Assembly: GCA_964623885.1 (NCBI GenBank) | Contig: CAZUVM010000009.1 | Location: 12,853 to 76,852, forward strand | Origin: CAZUVM01 sp964623885 | GTDB lineage: Bacteria; Verrucomicrobiota; Verrucomicrobiia; Limisphaerales; UBA8199 | Reading direction: 5' to 3' | DNA: 64,000 bases | Part shown: in pieces, positions 51,652 to 60,400 of the stretch | Position numbering within the stretch: position 1 is the first letter of the stretch | Layout of the letters: every line of letters starts with the position of its first letter | The notes under the pieces: generated by a model | The model's database searches: none | Told to the model about the DNA's origin: nothing | The model's input: only the letters and a program-made list of their open reading frames with translations | Translations under genes and position numbers: made by a program

Positions 51652-52581
51652 TCATTCGTTGCGGGCGGCGAGGTAGCGTTCGACGTCAATGGCGGCTGCA
51701 CAGCCCGTTCCGGCTGCAGTCACAGCCTGTCGATAGATGCGGTCAGCGCAATCGCCCGCCACGAACACGCCCGGGACATTCGTGGCCGTCCCGCGCTTCG
51801 GAATGAGGTACCCATGTTCGTCCATATCGAGGACGCCTTTGAAAAGCTGGGTATTGGGAACGTGGCCGATGGCGACGAATACGCCGGCGCAGGCGAGTTC
51901 GGTCTCGGTTTTCGTGTGAACGTTTTGGAGGCGCACGCCGGCGACTTTGCCTTTGCCGCCGTCGAGGACTTCCGTTACGACTGAATCCCAGACCGGTTTG
52001 ATTTTTTCATGTGCTAGAGCGCGCTCGGCCATGATGCGCGAGGCGCGCAGGGTATTGCGCCGATGCACCAGATAAACCGCCGAGCCAAAGCGAGTGAGGT
52101 ACATTGCTTCTTCGCAAGCGGAGTCCCCGCCACCAACGACGACGAGCGGTTGGTTTCGGAACACGGGCAAGGCGCCATCACAGGTCGCACAGTAGGTCAC
52201 GCCTTTGTTTTCGAGCTTATGCTCGCTTTCCAAGCCGAGATGCCGGTGGCTGGCACCGCTGGCGATGATGATGGTTTCGGATTCGAGTCTTTCGCCATCG
52301 ATGGTTAAAGCAAACGGTTGCCGGGAGAGATCGGCGGCTTCAACCACGCCGAATTGGACGCGAGCGCCAAACCGCTCGGCCTGTTTTTGCATTCTGGTGG
52401 TCAGTTCATAACCATCGATGCCTTCAGGGAAACCGGGATAATTCTCAACAATGGTGGTGGTGGTCAGGAGGCCGCCGGGCTGGCGACCAGTCACCACGAG
52501 CGGCCGCAGGTTAGCGCGCGCGGTATACAGGGCGGCGGTCAAGCCGGCACAGCCGGACCCCATGATAACAACTTTTTCCAT
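51652..52581 (-). CDS. trxB: Thioredoxin reductase
   Basis: An FAD enzyme reducing thioredoxin with NADPH. The start at ATG 52581 (MEKVVIMGSGCAGLTAALYTA) gives 309 residues and puts the FAD Rossmann motif at the N-terminus. The redox-active disulfide is CATC (C131, C134) in GVTYCATCDGALPVF. The NADPH-binding motif is VVVGGGDSACEEAMYL. The C-terminal FAD motif is GVFVAGDCADRIYRQAVTAAGTGCAAAIDVE. It stands as a single gene convergent with the ribH end. Confidence 0.96.
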   Translation of the reverse strand: MEKVVIMGSGCAGLTAALYTARANLRPLVVTGRQPGGLLTTTTIVENYPGFPEGIDGYELTTRMQKQAERFGARVQFGVVEAADLSRQPFALTIDGERLESETIIIASGASHRHLGLESEHKLENKGVTYCATCDGALPVFRNQPLVVVGGGDSACEEAMYLTRFGSAVYLVHRRNTLRASRIMAERALAHEKIKPVWDSVVTEVLDGGKGKVAGVRLQNVHTKTETELACAGVFVAIGHVPNTQLFKGVLDMDEHGYLIPKRGTATNVPGVFVAGDCADRIYRQAVTAAGTGCAAAIDVERYLAARNE

Positions 52582-52719
52582 AGGTGTGCGCAAAGTATTG
52601 GGTGAGATCCGGGTTGGCAAGCGCCAGGTAGAGAAGACTTGCGGAAGCGCTGCGAGGCCACCTGGCGGCGAGCGATAATTGCCATTAAGCAGGCTCGCAG
52701 GTGTTTGCGCAGCAGAAGT

Positions 52720-53382
52720 TTAGGGGGCCGTCGCACAACACGCCCCCAGTTTCATTGCGTGGTGGTTATGCGGTAAAAACGCTGCGGTTGCCTCGAGATC
52801 AACAAGGTTTAGGCTGCCGAGATTGTCGGCGGTGTTCGTTGCGATAGGAAGCCAGGTTGCCTGAGGCGCGAAATTGGTTGTTGCCAGTAACACGTAGCTC
52901 TGACCAGGTGCGGTAGTGCTGTTGATGCTGAAATTACCGTCTGCATTCTTAACAAAGTTTGTAATTTGCGGCACGACCGGCGCAGTGGCCGGATTGTTGG
53001 TGAATGAAACTTCGGTCGAAAAATCGCTCTCGAGTCCGTTGGTATCATAATCGGTTGCCGCAAAGAAATAGACGCCGCCTGGGGCCAGGTTCGATACGAC
53101 CGCTGATGTGGCACTCCCTGCGTCATAGACGAAAGAGTATGATCCACTCGCCGTCCCCCAATAAAGCCGGTAACCGGCCACAGCAGGATCCGGACTTGGG
53201 TTCCAGGCCAGTTGAATGGGGGCATTGCTCACGGTTCCAAGCGAAAACTGCAAGCCTGTGCCCAACGAGAGTTGCACGGCACGGGTTACCGGAGTTCCAA
53301 GGCTGATAAAAACTAGCACCCCCAATAGACAAACAGCAATGCCCGCGGAGCCGCGGATCCTCGCGTCCCTTTTCTCCTCCAT
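52720..53382 (-). CDS. Secreted protein with a fibronectin type III-like domain
   Basis: About 220 residues from the ATG at 53382. The frame extends to 53472, but that part is the repeat-bearing control region. A hydrophobic signal segment (IAVCLLGVLVFISLGTPV) precedes a fibronectin type III-like beta-sandwich (IQLAWNPSPDPAVAGYRLYWGTASGSY and VSNLAPGGVYFFAATDYDTNGLES). The rest has the sequence character of surface proteins and ends CCATAP. The function is unknown, probably adhesion or surface display. It is divergent from a LuxR-type regulator. Confidence 0.7.
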   Translation of the reverse strand: MEEKRDARIRGSAGIAVCLLGVLVFISLGTPVTRAVQLSLGTGLQFSLGTVSNAPIQLAWNPSPDPAVAGYRLYWGTASGSYSFVYDAGSATSAVVSNLAPGGVYFFAATDYDTNGLESDFSTEVSFTNNPATAPVVPQITNFVKNADGNFSINSTTAPGQSYVLLATTNFAPQATWLPIATNTADNLGSLNLVDLEATAAFLPHNHHAMKLGACCATAP

Positions 53383-53443
53383 GCCACAATCTCGGCCTTT
53401 TGGCCGAGCACAAGCGACTAGGAGATTCCTGATGATCGGCCTT

Positions 53444-53471
53444 GGGCAAATACCCAACGGGCGAATACCCA
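53444..53471. promoter_or_regulatory. Direct repeats in the control region between the FN3 gene and the LuxR-type gene
   Basis: GGGCAAATACCCA at 53444-53456 and GGGCGAATACCCA at 53459-53471 match at 12 of 13 positions with a 15-bp period. The pair sits in a TTGGG...CCCAA frame that is itself partly palindromic. It is about 60-90 bases upstream of the FN3 gene start and about 80-110 bases upstream of the regulator. This is the form expected of a tandem operator, perhaps for the regulator next to it. Confidence 0.5.
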
Positions 53472-53551
53472 AGTTGTGGCGAGCATGGAGTGTGAACTAG
53501 GCTTATTGTAACCTTGCGATGGAGGGCGCAGGTGGAGAGCAAATCTGAGTT

Positions 53552-53905
53552 ATGGCCTTATCTAAAGAGCATGGATTCACGGAGAGCGCCTATGCCAACA
53601 CCAGGGTTCTGCGCCGAGCCATTTCGAGCGTAATACCTGATCAATCCCCGGTTGCGCCAAAGAGACTTGCTTCCCGAGTCAAAGGCCTCAGCCAGGCCCA
53701 GTTCCAAATGTTACGCGCGCGAGCTTCCGGCCAGACCCGAAAACAAATTGCTTATGCCTTGGGTGTCAGCCTCAAGACCATCGAATATCATTTCTCAAGA
53801 ATCTATCGGTGTTTGGGAATCGGCGATGATATTGAGTTGACCCATTACGCGATTCGAAACGGATTAATCGAGGTTAAAGGTTTCGGCCATGCTCATCTGG
53901 AGTAA
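53552..53905 (+). CDS. Stand-alone LuxR/GerE-type DNA-binding regulator
   Basis: A 117-residue protein. The last ~65 residues are a GerE helix-turn-helix (LSQAQFQMLRARASGQTRKQIAYALGVSLKTIEYHFSRIYRCLGIGDD). There is no receiver or sensor domain, so it may act constitutively or through a protein partner. The divergent placement and the tandem repeats at 53444-53471 suggest it controls the FN3 gene, itself, or both. Confidence 0.75.
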   Translation: MALSKEHGFTESAYANTRVLRRAISSVIPDQSPVAPKRLASRVKGLSQAQFQMLRARASGQTRKQIAYALGVSLKTIEYHFSRIYRCLGIGDDIELTHYAIRNGLIEVKGFGHAHLE

Positions 53906-53990
53906 CTAGATCATTAGGAAGGCGAGTTTCTGATTGTGTGTTATAGAGGGTTTGTGAATACTTCGCTCGTCGAACAGCACTCGGCGAGCT

Positions 53991-55001
53991 ATGAGAGTAC
54001 TCCTGATTTTGACGGGGATTTGCCTTTGTCTTCAAACCCAGGCGCAGTCGCTGGATGCCTTTGAGCAAAACCACCGGCTGGGGCGCGGGGTCAACATTAT
54101 CGGTTACGACCCCTTGTGGCGCTCACGGGAGCACGCGCGCTTTCAGGAAAAGCATTTCCTATTAATCAAAGAAGCTGGATTTCAGTCCGTGCGTGTGAAT
54201 CTGAGCCCGTTCCGGCATATGGATCGGGAAAAGGACTGGGCGTTGGACGCGGCTTGGCTGGAGACGCTGGATTGGGTGGTAGCCAAAGCGACTGCTCAAG
54301 GCTTGCAGGTGATCCTGGACTGTCATGAATACAACCGGATGGGTGAGGACCCCGAAGGCCACAAGGCGCAATTCCTTGCGTTTTGGAAACAGCTTTCGGC
54401 ACATTGTCGCGAGGCGCCCAACTCAGTGCTGTTTGAAGTTTTAAACGAGCCGAATAAGAAACTCACACCGGAGCTTTGGAACGAGTACTTTCAGGAGGCG
54501 CTGGCCGTAATCCGCGAAACCAACCCCACGCGCACGGTAGTCGTAGGACCTGCGTTTTGGAACTCGGTCGATCATCTTGGTGAATTGGAACTGTCGCCGA
54601 ATGATCGGCACCTGATTGTGACTGTTCACTATTACAAGCCGATGTCCTTCACCCATCAAGGCGCCGCCTGGACAGGACAGACAGGCAAGACGGGAATCAA
54701 TTGGGGGAGCGAGACCGAGCGAAAGGCGGTGCAAGATGATTTCGCTCATGTAACAGCCTGGGCCAAAGCGAATAACCGTCCGATTTTCCTTGGCGAGTTC
54801 GGCGCGTACGACAAAGGGCCGATGGAGTCGCGCGCTCGGTATACAGAGTGGGTGGCACGAACGGCGGAAGCTGCAGGCTGGAGTTGGGCGTATTGGCAAT
54901 TCGATAGTGATTTTCTGTTGTGGGACATGAAGGCTGACAATTGGGTCGAACCGATTTTGCGTGCGTTGATACCGGGTAAAGCCGCCGCAGAAAAACCTTG
55001 A
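53991..55001 (+). CDS. Secreted GH5-family glycosidase (endoglucanase-like)
   Basis: A 336-residue secreted enzyme with a short signal peptide (VLLILTGICLCLQTQAQ). The GH5 TIM barrel is marked by FQSVRVNLSPF, LQVILDCHEYNRMG, the acid/base E153 in FEVLNEPN, HLIVTVHYYKPMSF, and the nucleophile E269 in RPIFLGEFGAY. It ends with the usual WAYWQFDSDFLLWD. Likely substrates are beta-1,4-glucan or mannan. With the GH51 and CE15 genes it points to plant-polysaccharide use. It is not in an operon with them. Confidence 0.9.
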   Translation: MRVLLILTGICLCLQTQAQSLDAFEQNHRLGRGVNIIGYDPLWRSREHARFQEKHFLLIKEAGFQSVRVNLSPFRHMDREKDWALDAAWLETLDWVVAKATAQGLQVILDCHEYNRMGEDPEGHKAQFLAFWKQLSAHCREAPNSVLFEVLNEPNKKLTPELWNEYFQEALAVIRETNPTRTVVVGPAFWNSVDHLGELELSPNDRHLIVTVHYYKPMSFTHQGAAWTGQTGKTGINWGSETERKAVQDDFAHVTAWAKANNRPIFLGEFGAYDKGPMESRARYTEWVARTAEAAGWSWAYWQFDSDFLLWDMKADNWVEPILRALIPGKAAAEKP

Positions 55002-55055
55002 ACAAGAAAGAAACGAAGTAACAAAGAAGACAGAAGCAGGTTGTGCCTTCGGTGA

Positions 55056-56138
55056 TTACCCGCTAAGCGCCGCCCAATCTTTCCAGTCCTGAATGGTGGC
55101 TTTGGCCATGGCTTCGACGGAACGGCGTAGCCAGTTGGCCGGTCGACGATTCAAATCTTTCCAGATCCGTGATACCGTGGATTTAGAGCCGAGGTGGATA
55201 TTGGCAGTCTCCCACCCCATCGCATTGAGCAGTCGGAGTTCGTCCCGTTTTACAGGGAGGAAGGCCAGTTCGATGCGTCCGCAGTCGGGCGCGAGGCGGC
55301 GTATCACCCAGCGACCCTTTTGCGCAACGTACGGGTCGGGAACGCGCACGGCGGAATCAATGGCGCGCTGGTAAAGAATGCCCGAATTCGTGGCACTTCC
55401 CTTTGGCCAATACCAGGCGGAGGCAACGAGTTCTTTGGCCTCACGAGCAACGTAACCGCCGCGCCAGCGCGTGAGCGCCATGAGGCGCCTGCGGCCGAGA
55501 CTGCCCAAGCCGGCATGGCGGTGAACGACCCGAAAATCCCTCGCCGGCTCGGGCAGAGCGCGAGTCAATGCCGCGCGAACTTCGGCCGGCATCGCCGTTC
55601 GGACAGCGGGCAATTCATCCAGTTTTTGCCAATACAAGACCGGATCGCGAAGTTCGCTTAGAGCCAAATCCCGCAGCCACCGATGCTGCTCTGCCAGCAC
55701 ATAGGGCGCGCCGCCTTCCTTTAGGGACTGCCTATATCCTTCCAGAATTGCATCGCAAGCTTCAGCCTGGTCGCAAGACAGGTGGTTTTCGCGGATGGCC
55801 AGTTGGGCGCTGACCGCCAGCCGGACCAGATCGATGGCGTACGGCATTTGCGCGACTTCGTCGAAATCATTGGCTCCCCAGATCAGCCGTCCTTCCAGGT
55901 CACGCCAGGTGCCGAAATTCTCGACATGAAGGTCACCTACGCTCAAGAGCGCCGGTGCACTCATGAGTTGGGGGCAGATCCGGGGCCACAGTTGCACCCA
56001 GCGATAGAAGGTGGCGCGCAGAAAAGCAAAAGGGCTGGCGGCCATGCGTCGATGTTTGAGGCGCAAGTCGGATGCGAGCAAAGGGATTCTTGCCCGGAGC
56101 CAGGCTTCGTAGGCTTTGGTGGATTTGTGAATGTTCAT
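55056..56138 (-). CDS. DUF2252 family protein (kinase-like fold)
   Basis: A 360-residue protein with the DUF2252 signature, which has features of an aminoglycoside-phosphotransferase-like fold. These are LLSVGDLHVENFGTWRD, LIWGANDFDEVAQMPYAIDLVRLAVSAQLA, and a Lys/Arg-rich middle. Family members are uncharacterised. No signal or membrane segment is seen, so it is cytoplasmic. It lies 80 bp from a lone receiver-domain gene on the same strand, but no coupling is evident. Confidence 0.82.
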   Translation of the reverse strand: MNIHKSTKAYEAWLRARIPLLASDLRLKHRRMAASPFAFLRATFYRWVQLWPRICPQLMSAPALLSVGDLHVENFGTWRDLEGRLIWGANDFDEVAQMPYAIDLVRLAVSAQLAIRENHLSCDQAEACDAILEGYRQSLKEGGAPYVLAEQHRWLRDLALSELRDPVLYWQKLDELPAVRTAMPAEVRAALTRALPEPARDFRVVHRHAGLGSLGRRRLMALTRWRGGYVAREAKELVASAWYWPKGSATNSGILYQRAIDSAVRVPDPYVAQKGRWVIRRLAPDCGRIELAFLPVKRDELRLLNAMGWETANIHLGSKSTVSRIWKDLNRRPANWLRRSVEAMAKATIQDWKDWAALSG

Positions 56139-56218
56139 GACGGTGGCAGCCGAAGCGGTGACCCACGACTCCTCACGTTGTTGGCTCCTGCACTCGACAG
56201 CCCTTCATCAGGCAGCCG

Positions 56219-56602
56219 CTAGCGGTGGGCGGCGATCTGGCTTACGGCGTCCCGAAACGCTTTCAATTCGAACGGCTTGCTTACTACCAGGTTCACTGCC
56301 AGAGGGAAATCCCCGGAGGCCCGCAACGATTCACCGTAAGCGGTAACCATGATAATTGGCTGCTGCGGCGCCTGGGCGCGGATCGCGGCGGCCAGCTTGT
56401 CCCCTTTCATCAAAGGCATTTCGTAATCGATGATGACAAGGTCGAACTTCCCGGGCTGAAACAAGTTCAACGCTTCCTGTGGGCTTGAGGTTGATTCGAC
56501 CGTAAACTTGTCGAGCTCCAAAACTCGCCGGATGGCATCGCAGACGAGCGCCTCATCGTCTACGACCAAAACCCGCCGCGGCATGTTTTCGGTCATTTCC
56601 AC
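56219..56602 (-). CDS. Single-domain response regulator receiver (CheY-like)
   Basis: A 127-residue receiver with no output domain. It has the acidic pair VVDDEALV, the phospho-acceptor D59 in VIIDYEMPLMKGD, Thr in MVTAYGES, and Lys in VVSKPFELKAF. It would act through protein-protein contact in a phosphorelay. No kinase is adjacent, so the partner is unknown. Confidence 0.9.
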   Translation of the reverse strand: MEMTENMPRRVLVVDDEALVCDAIRRVLELDKFTVESTSSPQEALNLFQPGKFDLVIIDYEMPLMKGDKLAAAIRAQAPQQPIIMVTAYGESLRASGDFPLAVNLVVSKPFELKAFRDAVSQIAAHR

Positions 56603-56731
56603 GACACGCCGAGAGTATGACGTCGGACTGGTACGTCCAACCTTTTATTAGCTTGATTTTCCTTAATGATCATGTTTAGTAAGAATATTCCCAGAGTTGC
56701 ACGGCGGGCTGCCGGCTGTGGGGAGGGTCGC

Positions 56732-57301
56732 ATGCAGACTGCGCCGGAGCCATTGACACAGATTTTGCGGTCCGTCGACGCCGGGGATGAAAGGGCGGCC
56801 GAGCGACTGTTGCCGCTTGTTTACGATGAACTGAGGCATTTGGCGGCGGCGAAGCTGGCGCAGGAGGCTCCTGGACAAACCTTGCAACCGACGGCTTTAG
56901 TGCACGAGGCCTGGTTGCGCTTGGCCGGGTCGGGCAACCAGAATTGGAACGGGCGTGGCCATTTCTTTGGCGCAGCGGCCGAAGCCATGCGGCGGATTCT
57001 CATCGACCGCGCACGCAAGCGGCATCGGGAGCGGCATGGACACGGACTGGTCCGGGTTGATTTGAGCCAGTTAGATGTGGCGATGACCGCGGATGACGAC
57101 GTGTTGCTTCGGGTGAACGAGGCTCTGGAAAAGTTGGAGGCAGAGGCCCCGATGCACGCTAAGTTGGTCAAGCTACGGTTCTTCACCGGACTCAACATTA
57201 CGGAAGCTGCTGAGGTGCTGGGGATTGCCCAGGCGACCGCCAATCGTTACTGGGTCTTTGCCCGGGCCTGGCTGCTGTCGGAGTTGAATACTCCGGACTG
57301 A
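56732..57301 (+). CDS. RNA polymerase sigma factor, ECF-like subgroup
   Basis: A 189-residue sigma factor from ATG 56732. A further in-frame ATG at 56666 would add 22 residues. Region 2 begins LTQILRSVDAGDERAAERLLPLVYDELRHLA and ends LIDRARKRHRERHG. Region 4 contains TEAAEVLGIAQATANRYWVFARAWL. This ECF-like group is typically next to WD40 Ser/Thr kinases in Planctomycetes and Verrucomicrobia. The kinase gene follows 101 bp downstream on the same strand, which supports a phosphorylation-linked signalling pair. Confidence 0.9.
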   Translation: MQTAPEPLTQILRSVDAGDERAAERLLPLVYDELRHLAAAKLAQEAPGQTLQPTALVHEAWLRLAGSGNQNWNGRGHFFGAAAEAMRRILIDRARKRHRERHGHGLVRVDLSQLDVAMTADDDVLLRVNEALEKLEAEAPMHAKLVKLRFFTGLNITEAAEVLGIAQATANRYWVFARAWLLSELNTPD

Positions 57302-57402
57302 TCACGGAGGGAAAATCGGCTAAGGGCGACGAATTTTTCACTCGTGGTGAGAGGTTTTGCATAGGCACAGCGCCACTATTCCAGAGAGCGGGCAAGCTTG
57401 CG

Positions 57403-60400
57403 ATGAGTACGAATATTGAGCGGCTGGAAGCCGTGTTCAGTCGGGCTCTGGGATTTCCCCCCGACGAGCGCGCTGCGTTTCTAGCCGGAGCCTGCGGGCA
57501 GGATACCGTGCTTCTGGAACGAGCGCGCGCGCTGTTGCAGGTCCACGAGGCAAGCGAAGGTATTCTGCCTGAGCATCCACGAGCCGAAGCCCAGATGGGG
57601 GCTGGGGCGGAGCGTCCCGGTGATCGGATCGCTCATTATAAGCTCTTGGAAAAGATCGGCGAGGGCGGGTGCGGAGTGGTTTACATGGCCGAACAGGAGG
57701 AGCCGGTCCGAAGGCGTGTGGCGCTGAAAGTGATCAAACTGGGGATGGACACGAGGCGGGTGGTTGCTCGGTTCGAGGCGGAACGCCAGGCGTTGGCACT
57801 CATGGATCATCCGAACATCGCCCGGGTGCTCGATGCCGGCGCCACTCAGGCGGGGCGACCCTTTTTTGTGATGGAATTGGTGAAGGGAGTAAAAATCACC
57901 GATTACTGCGAACAAAACCGAATACCTACGACTCAGCGTGTTGAGTTGGTGGTTCAGATCTGCCGCGCGATCCAGCATGCCCATCAGAAGGGGATCATTC
58001 ATCGAGATATCAAGCCATCGAATGTGCTCGTGACCGTTCACGATGGTGTGCCGGTCCCGAAGGTCATCGATTTTGGAATCGCCAAAGCGATTGAAGGACG
58101 GCTCACCGAACAAACTCTGTTTACCTCCTTCGAGCAGTTTATCGGGACGCCGGCCTACATGAGCCCGGAGCAAGCGGAATTAAAGGGGCTGGATGTGGAC
58201 ACGCGCACGGACATCTATTCGCTCGGAGTGCTGCTTTACGAGCTGCTAATCGGGCGGACTCCTTTTGACGCCAAGGAACTGTTGTCGGCAGGCTTGGACG
58301 CGATGCGACGGACGATCCGGGAGAAGGAGCCGCCCCGTCCCTCCACGCGCCTGACCATGGAAATGTCGCGAGCCGACCGTGGCAGGCAGCAAGCGCCCGA
58401 GAGCAAGGGGGCAACTTCGGCGGATCATCGGAATGCTGCGTCTGATGAAGCCTTGGCAAGCAATACGCGGCAATTAGCAGGTGCAGCCAAGGCGTCATCG
58501 CTGCTGCTTGAACGCAGGGAATTGATCAAAGCTCTGCGCGGGGATTTGGATTGGATCGTGATGAAGTGCCTGGAAAAAGACCGGACGCGACGCTACGAGA
58601 CGGCGAACGGTTTGGCGATGGACCTATTGCGGCATTTGAAAGGTGAGCCGGTCGTCGCGCGTCCGCAGAGCAAGTTTTATCGGTTTCAGAAACTGGCGCG
58701 GCGCAACAAGCTGGTGTTTCTGGCGGCGGCCGGAGTAGCGCTGGCCTTGGTGCTGGGAACGGCCGGCAGCACGCTGGAAGCTGTTCGAGCGCGGAGAGCA
58801 GAGCGTGAGCAACAGAGGCTGCACCGGGAGGCGGATCGCGCACGGGGAGGCGAGGCGGAGCAACGGGTCGCGGCCGAGCGGCACCTGTATGACGCGCTAT
58901 TGGGTGAAGCGCGCGCGAAGCAGTTAAGCGGGCGGGCGGGACAGCGATTTGAAAGCCTGGAGGCGATTGGGAAAGCCGCGGCCATCCGTCGGACAACGGA
59001 TTTAAGCGATGCAGCGGTTACGGCTTTTGCCTTGCCGGACGTGCGGGAACAAAAGCGCTGGCGATTCCCGGCGCACTGGATGGCTGCGAACGTCTGCTTC
59101 GATGAGTCTTGCGAACTTTACGCTTGCATTACCAACTCTGGTATCGTCGTTCGACGTGTCCAGGACGAGCAACAAGTTAGTTTCCTGACATTAAAAGACG
59201 TAAATGATTTTGCAAACGGCTTGCTCCTGCGCCGGTTCGATAGTCGGAGCCGTTATCTGGCAGCGTCTTGTGTGGTGGGGCAAGGAGAGTTGCGCTCCCG
59301 CGTTTGGGAACTCACGCGAGCCGGGACTTTGGTGCTCGAAACGGACGGCGTGGGTGACCCGGACTTTTCGCCCGATGGCATGGCTATCGCCATGCTCAAT
59401 CCGGACGGGTCTGTGTCAATTGAAGATCTCGAGACGGGCAAGGAACTGAGGCGACTTGGAGTCGGTGGGAGACTCACTATAGTGCGATTCAGCCCTGATG
59501 GTACAAAACTGGCCGGCCTCGAAAATGGGGGCATTGCGGCATGGGTCATGGACGCTTCTTCCGGGCAAACAATTACTACTTTGCCGGGCTCCGGCGCGCT
59601 CAGCTATTTAAGTTGGAGCCGGGATGGGAATCTGCTGGCGATGGGGTATGTGGATGGGAGGATCGAAGTATGGGATGTTCACGCGAGCCGCGTGCGGGTT
59701 CGGTTGGCGGGGCACGAAGCGCGGGTGACCGGACTGGCTTTTTCGCAGCAGGGTAACATGCTGGCGAGCGCAAGTTGGGACAGCACCCTGCGTCTTTGGG
59801 ACGTGCCGAGCGGCCGGCAATGGGTGATGTACCGGACACAGGACGTCGGACTCCATTTCAGCAGGGATGACCGGACACTGGCGTACGCAGTGGAAGGTGA
59901 AGTCACAAAGTTGTTGGAAGTGGGGCAAGCGACGGGTTATCGGCGGCTGTCAGGTCGCGCGGATGGATTGCGTGCCTGGAACACGGAGTTTTCGCCGGAC
60001 GGACGCCTCATGGTGGTCAGCGCCAACGACGGAATCGGAATATGGGACACGGACTCGGGGAAGGAAATTGGTCACCTGCCGACCAGCGCATGCCGTTCGG
60101 CGCGTTTTCAAACCTACGGTGGGCTGGGCATCATCGGGTGCACTGAGGGCGGGCTCTACCGTTGGCCGCTGCGAAGTGAGTCGACCGCCCGTGGCTCCTT
60201 TCTGCGGCTTGACCCGCCACAAATCCTGGCAGCGCAGCAAACCTTTCGCTATGCGGCTCTGAATGCGGATGGGAGAAAATTGCTCGCTTCGAGAGAAGTA
60301 GGGGTCGACCCACTGTTGCTGGATCTGGCTGGCCTGACCAACCGGCTTAACTTGCAAGGCCATTTCGCGGCACAGTTCGTTACTTTGGACCCGGCCGGTC

